Shown piece after piece: positions 6,601 to 7,588 of a DNA stretch of 7,588 bases. The position numbers were made by a program, and so were the translations under genes. The stretch lies in NCBI GenBank assembly GCA_937881505.1, contig CALGEM010000233.1:1-7588 (forward strand), in the 5' to 3' direction. Under the pieces are notes generated by a model, which worked only from the letters and a program-made list of their open reading frames with translations, did not search any database and had not been told where the DNA came from. Positions within the stretch are counted from its first letter, which is position 1. The number at the start of each line of letters is the position of its first letter. Origin of the DNA: an uncultured euryarchaeote (GTDB lineage Archaea > Thermoplasmatota > Poseidoniia > Poseidoniales > Poseidoniaceae).

Positions 6601-7588
6601 ATACGAATTGATCGCATACAACACATCCAACGGCACGTTATGGGAAGCAGCTGACATTTCTGGAAGCACCAGTTCCAACCCAGAAGGAATCGTTGGTAGT
6701 TCACACGCTACTATCGGGAGCCCAATCCTTAGCGACGATGTTTTCGTTTTCACAACCACAAGCGATTACTGGAACAAGGAATTGTGGGCATACAACATCT
6801 CGAACGCTACCGCATGGGAAGCATACGATATCAACCCGGGGATATGGAACCCCGGAAACCCAGAATACATAGCACACATTGACGATGTTGTTTACTTTAC
6901 GGGCAAATGTGATGACTATTGCAATCCCGACGTCGGTGAGGAATTATTCGCGTACAATGCGACCAACCAAACGGGCTGGCTCGTGGCTGACATCGTCCCC
7001 GGATCTGGATCTGGAAATCCAGGAGAACTGATGCCAGACAGGAAAGCACCTATGGTCATTGACGGTACGTTTTATTTCGATGCCGATGACGTGACCCATG
7101 GATGGGAATTGTGGGCTCACACTCCCGCAAACCAAACGACCTGGCTCGCTGCAGACATTAACAGCGGTTACGGCGATTCTAAACCAGGGTGGTACAGTGA
7201 CGGCATTGGAGTCGTTGACGGACGACTGTATTTCGATGCCGACGACGGTATCAACGGGCGTGAACTCTGGGTCTACGACCCTTCCAACGCTTCCTCATGG
7301 CGATTGACTGATATTGCGCCTGGCTCTGGTTCAGGCGTCGTGTGCTGCTCTCGAAGCTACATTGGAGATACGTTCTATTTGGCTGGTGATGACGGAATTA
7401 ACGGTGAGGAACTCTGGGCATATGATTCTTCAAACGGATCCTCATGGCTCGTGGAGAACATCAATACTTGGTCGACGGCAGACAGTGGTCCAAGGGATTT
7501 GATATTAATTGGTAATACCATCTATTTCCGTGCTACTGACGGGTACACAGGTGCTGAGATGTATGCCTATCAACCCGCAGAAATCACC
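551..7588 (+). CDS. Giant secreted multi-propeller surface protein (RCC1-type, sialidase-like, Ig-like and ELW repeats), 3' end outside window
   Basis: The frame is open for 2346 codons to the window edge; the last in-frame stop upstream is the TAA at 524. ATG 551 is chosen because it gives a signal-like start: Arg5 and Lys11, then hydrophobic residues 13-22. GTG 545 is the only upstream alternative. Module order by residue: signal 1-28; acidic linker 35-54; RCC1-type A 57-436; hinge strand 461-478; RCC1-type B 488-911; Ig-like 913-977; hinge strand 978-997; sialidase-like D 1013-1350; RCC1-type C 1364-1745; Ig-like 1764-1831; hinge strand 1832-1851; ELW repeats 1866 to the end. Visible mass is roughly 240-250 kDa, my estimate. 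Cysteine pairs and regular sequons fit an extracellular location. No catalytic site is evident, so I infer adhesion or glycan/particle binding at the cell surface. A C-terminal membrane anchor would be expected beyond the window. Extra Cys occur at 6908 and 6920, with a vicinal pair at 7343-7348. The frame is certain; the role is inference. Confidence 0.95.
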   Translation, partial: MASARYANTNKSLLLITLMILMTQVGYLENLNPWTNGEETLDETDDVMETGGSSAVAYANNKLDAGDATTCAITDNGDLKCWGYDNWGMLGDGGSTNTAGIQLTAPPATAIDLGTGRTAVEVSASERHVCAILDNGSLKCWGNGANGQLGIGTNPTVQNTPAWVDLGTGRTAISVATGRFHTCAVLDNGDVKCWGRDVEGQLGDGGINTDTNAPSSTAIDLGTGRTAVAISSSWYTTCAILDNGDLKCWGSDNYGQLGDGGTNTNQFSPVSVNLGTGRTAIAVAALREYTCAILDDGSIKCWGLDGSGQLGNGNSLNQNSPPSTPVDLGTGRTAVAIDGGKYHVCAILDDGSLKCWGSETDGQLGNGGSENNGAYQSPAVVPPLGTGRTAVSVTAGAYHTCVILDNGDMKCWGLDIRGQLGDGGTNTDQTSPVLVSGSDTWDSSTGVSSGSGSTANTLSSSAEGANLIVGIPMTDITFGTNSASSSSLALGYNHACSLLDNGSVKCWGLYTNGRLGNFATQNIGDGPGEMGDALVVTNLGTGRTATSISASLHSASPHTCAVLDDGTVKCWGFNNNGQLGIGNTTTMGDTAERMGDNLSAVDLGTGRTAVDVSVGNGFSCALLDNGSVKCWGRNAYGQLGIGNTTTMGDAADEMGDNLSAVDLGTGRTAVAIATGYDHVCAILDNGQVKCWGANTHGRLGIGSTTTIGDAAGEMGDNLAYTSLGTGLTPVQIDAGNGHTCALFDNGSVKCWGFNQYGNLGLGNTTHQGDGPNEMGDDLSFVDLGTGRTAVDLSALTQAVCAVLDNGDVKCWGRNHHGQLGIGNTVQIGDGPNEMGDNLVATNLGTGVKALAVRGGFSHNCAIIDNGSLKCWGSNGDGNTGGWLGIESGITKGNDPNEMGDNLPFVNLGTGASMPISQFTSCTSSPNLPPGLSMNNCIISGTPSSPFTNQTYNISAVQDGVTYQASIYLSASYLELTPSVEGADLSVGVPMDDITFQFNTSATIDRAMQNGVPVGILSGCGYEYISHVMDSNDHHHLTHYDACYRGGTTPSGIHYSTNSGGSWTTTLIDSGPYGMGYANAIAVDSNDNPHIVYGIDNLYYTTLSNGVWSSPIVLDQTVGREISMIIDSSDNIHISSNKFITGGDLNYTSYVSGTWSTETVASASSLYPGPTAIAVDSAGDVYIAMIQEATSSGANTNYLSVYNNSGGSWSSDFIDSGALSDYSVDLAIDSNDVTHLYYRKGGQHVIKNDASGSWSSDLYTLTGSTWDSMGDMVVESDGTVHIVAKHGTNSAQFQYATNKSGSWVNQAIANSSGFVHPTYNALALNSQGDMHYFFRVGSSGQTGVLYHLVESGASTVGSGSSSAPAFAYANNQVAGAMQHTCAILANGDLKCWGYDNSGQLGDGGTAANTAAPSTTAIDFGMGRTAVAVSAGDTHTCAILDNGDLKCWGADSKGQLGMGNTVNLNAPPSTAIDLGTGRTAVAVAAGADHTCAVLDNGELKCWGGGYYGQLGDGTNTDSNEPSTTAIDLGTGRTAVAVSAGEFFTCAILDNGNVTCWGRDNHGQLGDGGTNLDTNEPSPTAIDLGTGRTAVALSSGSYHTCAILDNGDLKCWGYNGFGELGDGSTSSLNAPSPTAIDLGTSRTAVAMSAGASHTCAILDSGDIKCWGNDAVGQLGDGGGYTSISAPSTTAIDLGMGRTAVAVSAGYTHTCAALDNGDMKCWGNDGHGQLGDGGPIISSTKQASPVLVSGSNTWDSSTGLDSGSAGGMTDVTNAISCVATPSLPAGLNIDSSTCTISGTPTAEAVNATYEINATISGITYLASIWLSSAYSELIPSAEGADLYLDVPMNDITFHYNASTATTTAIGTVNGQITTYGNGSTWKVADLHSGSGANGPGSTPMNKINYLIGDVHYFNAQSTTNGWELWAHNPSNGTLWEVTDISTASWGSRAGQYLDILVGDTLYFSANDGSSIQLWAHDTSNDSTWKVIAAESNSGATIRSSSSAFIAIDGDVFYFSGSLGNGYELIAYNTSNGTLWEAADISGSTSSNPEGIVGSSHATIGSPILSDDVFVFTTTSDYWNKELWAYNISNATAWEAYDINPGIWNPGNPEYIAHIDDVVYFTGKCDDYCNPDVGEELFAYNATNQTGWLVADIVPGSGSGNPGELMPDRKAPMVIDGTFYFDADDVTHGWELWAHTPANQTTWLAADINSGYGDSKPGWYSDGIGVVDGRLYFDADDGINGRELWVYDPSNASSWRLTDIAPGSGSGVVCCSRSYIGDTFYLAGDDGINGEELWAYDSSNGSSWLVENINTWSTADSGPRDLILIGNTIYFRATDGYTGAEMYAYQPAEIT
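719..1858 (+). repeat. RCC1-type repeat block A: seven repeats, predicted seven-bladed beta-propeller
   Basis: Seven repeats of 53-59 residues follow the pattern TCAILDNGDLKCWG...GQLGDGG...AIDLGTGRTAVAVSAG. The first Cys of each falls at residues 71, 130, 183, 238, 291, 345 and 401, and the second Cys is always 10 residues later in KCWG. Known RCC1-family proteins fold as seven-bladed propellers, and exactly seven repeats are present. The block opens with AYANN (residues 57-61) and closes with SPVLVSGSDTWDSSTG, the same head and tail as block C. The Cys pair is not a feature of eukaryotic RCC1 and suggests an oxidising, extracellular setting with one disulfide per blade. A nucleotide-exchange role like that of nuclear RCC1 is not implied. 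Confidence 0.92.
1931..1984 (+). other. Hinge strand motif, copy 1 (proposed first strand of a split Ig-like domain)
   Basis: Residues 461-478 read SAEGANLIVGIPMTDITF, after a Gly/Ser/Thr-rich linker at the end of block A. The same motif recurs at 3482 and 6044. In He_PIG-type Ig domains a strand of the type 'LxVGxPM..I' normally precedes the LPxGL strand. Here the LPxGL part appears only after block B, at about 3329. I infer that this strand and the segment at 3287-3481 form one discontinuous domain. Unlike the other two copies, this one is not immediately preceded by an Ig-like segment. Confidence 0.55.
2282..2317 (+). repeat. 36-base exact direct repeat, copy 1
   Basis: These 36 bases (cagttgggcattgg to the gggtgat at 2317) match 2462-2497 exactly, at an offset of 180, one blade. 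Similarity continues beyond with scattered mismatches to the identical cctctcagcagt at 2341-2352 and 2521-2532. Synonymous positions are conserved too, so this reflects recent duplication or conversion and not only protein-level constraint. Confidence 0.85.
2462..2497 (+). repeat. 36-base exact direct repeat, copy 2
   Basis: This is the partner of 2282-2317, in the next blade of block B. A third, more diverged copy in blade 4 of the block (from about 2651) keeps ccacgaccat but differs around it. Confidence 0.85.
3287..3481 (+). other. Ig-like (He_PIG-type) segment 1
   Basis: Residues 913-977 contain LPPGL (3329-3343), NNCIISGTP and a strand-rich stretch ending YQASIYLSASYLELTP. The LPxGL...xISGTP signature is the hallmark of the 'putative Ig' He_PIG family found in many secreted microbial proteins. 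Cys at 3311 and 3356 lie 15 residues apart and could form a disulfide; segment 2 has a matching pair. The usual first strand of the fold is missing directly upstream, where propeller B ends. The hinge motif at 1931-1984 may supply it. It probably acts as a rigid spacer between propellers. Confidence 0.75.
3482..3541 (+). other. Hinge strand motif, copy 2 (proposed first strand of the second split Ig-like domain)
   Basis: Residues 978-997 carry SVEGADL then PMDDITFQF. They directly follow Ig-like segment 1 and precede the sialidase-like block. By the reasoning given for copy 1, this strand would pair with the Ig-like segment at 5840-6043, making both propellers D and C one long insertion. Confidence 0.55.
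3587..4600 (+). repeat. Sialidase/BNR-like repeat block D: seven repeats, predicted beta-propeller
   Basis: Seven copies of a motif like AIAVDSNDNPHIVY have their key acidic (or Asn) codon at 3635, 3797, 3926, 4073, 4232, 4370 and 4520, with a spacing of 43-54 residues. Between copies there are SG-x-W turns (GGSWTT, GTWSTE, SGSWSS, SGSWVN). STNSGGSW at 3713-3736 resembles a sialidase Asp-box (S-x-D-x-G-x-T-W) with Asp replaced by Asn and Thr by Ser; NNSGGSW at 4154-4174 is similar. This supports a sialidase-like propeller fold. I could not identify the arginine triad or the Asp/Glu/Tyr catalytic set of true sialidases, so enzymatic activity is not supported. Cys at 3605 and 3674 flank blade 1 and could pair. 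Confidence 0.75.
4781..4857 (+). repeat. 77-base near-identical direct repeat, copy 1 (leading into blade 2 of block C)
   Basis: This stretch matches 5597-5673 with three mismatches (at 4802, 4834 and 4841), at an offset of 816 bases. Both copies encode the unusual GMGRTAV where other blades have GTGRTAV (GTSRTAV once). The two blades are not neighbours in the linear order but would be near-neighbours around a closed seven-blade ring. Confidence 0.85.
5597..5673 (+). repeat. 77-base near-identical direct repeat, copy 2 (leading into blade 7 of block C)
   Basis: This is the partner of 4781-4857. Its higher similarity to a distant blade than to its neighbours points to intragenic recombination or conversion. 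Confidence 0.85.
5840..6043 (+). other. Ig-like (He_PIG-type) segment 2
   Basis: Residues 1764-1831 contain LPAGLNID, then TCTISGTP, and end YLASIWLSSAYSELIP, closely parallel to segment 1 (YQASIYLSASYLELTP). Cys at 5867 and 5918 (17 residues apart) mirror the pair in segment 1. The segment follows the end of propeller C and a Gly/Ser linker, and is followed at once by hinge copy 3. Confidence 0.78.
6044..6103 (+). other. Hinge strand motif, copy 3
   Basis: Residues 1832-1851 carry SAEGADL then PMNDITFHY, matching copies at 1931 and 3482. It precedes the ELW repeat block. If the split-domain model holds, the rest of this Ig-like domain lies beyond the window end. Confidence 0.55.
6146..7588 (+). 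repeat. ELWxxDGT-type repeat block: nine units, predicted beta-propeller, may continue past window
   Basis: Nine units of 49-58 residues follow the pattern N-x-(S/T)-x-W-x-V-A-D-I..GSG..P...IGD-x-x-Y-F-x-A-D-D-G..G-x-E-L-W-A-Y. The unit Trp codons lie at 6179, 6341, 6488, 6641, 6815, 6977, 7142, 7298 and 7445. The last ELWAY-like strand (AEMYAY, from 7553) is followed by QPAEIT and lacks the N-x-S/T-x-W turn, suggesting the repeat array ends near the window edge. Proteins with ELWxxDGT repeats are usually large secreted bacterial or archaeal proteins of unknown ligand. Every unit has a sequon two residues before the pre-Trp position. Cys at 6908 and 6920 in unit 5 and a CC pair in unit 8 are extra disulfide candidates. 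Confidence 0.85.

Noticed and set aside
551..7588. Pseudogene or assembly break in such a long repetitive frame
   Set aside because: I followed the frame line by line and found no stop or frameshift. A collapsed or expanded repeat in assembly cannot be excluded, but the intact seven-repeat blocks argue against it.

Overview
This window is almost entirely one enormous open reading frame. It starts at 551 on the + strand and stays open to the last base (2346 codons visible, no stop, 3' end missing). It is preceded by the 3' end of an unrelated coiled-coil gene (1-470) and an 80-base gap. I translated the + frame across the whole window and found no frameshift or internal stop. All the shorter open frames on either strand inside 551-7588 are shadows of this gene.

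The giant protein looks secreted or surface-anchored, and is built from repeat modules. Reading from the N-terminus: a signal-peptide-like segment and a short acidic linker; RCC1-type propeller A (7 repeats, 719-1858); a short linker with a hinge-like strand; RCC1-type propeller B (7 longer repeats, period exactly 180 bases, 2012-3283); an Ig-like 'putative Ig' (He_PIG-type) segment; a sialidase/BNR-like propeller D (7 repeats, 3587-4600); RCC1-type propeller C (7 repeats, 4640-5785); a second Ig-like segment; and an ELWxxDGT-type repeat region (9 units, 6146 to the window end). All 21 RCC1-type repeats keep the same C-x9-C-W-G signature. All nine ELW units carry an N-x-S/T sequon at the same place.

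The most interesting reading is structural. A strand-like motif with consensus S-x-E-G-A-[DN]-L...P-M-x-D-I-T-F occurs three times, each time just before a propeller block. The rest of a He_PIG-like domain (LP-x-GL ... C-x-I-S-G-T-P) follows the inserted block in the two cases that can be seen. I infer that the propellers are inserted into split Ig-like domains, so the protein may be a string of Ig hinges each carrying one or two propellers. This predicts that the missing 3' part of the gene begins with the rest of a third Ig-like domain.

Organism: the mix of Cys-paired RCC1 repeats, LPxGL...ISGTP Ig domains and ELWAY...W-x-V-A-D-I repeats in one giant secreted protein, with mid-range GC and no Shine-Dalgarno site before the start, resembles surface proteins of uncultured marine Euryarchaeota (Marine Group II, Poseidoniales). 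That assignment rests on remembered resemblance, not on a search, and a marine bacterium is not excluded. The likely role is adhesion or binding to particles or polysaccharide at the cell surface; nothing in the sequence proves a ligand or an enzymatic activity.
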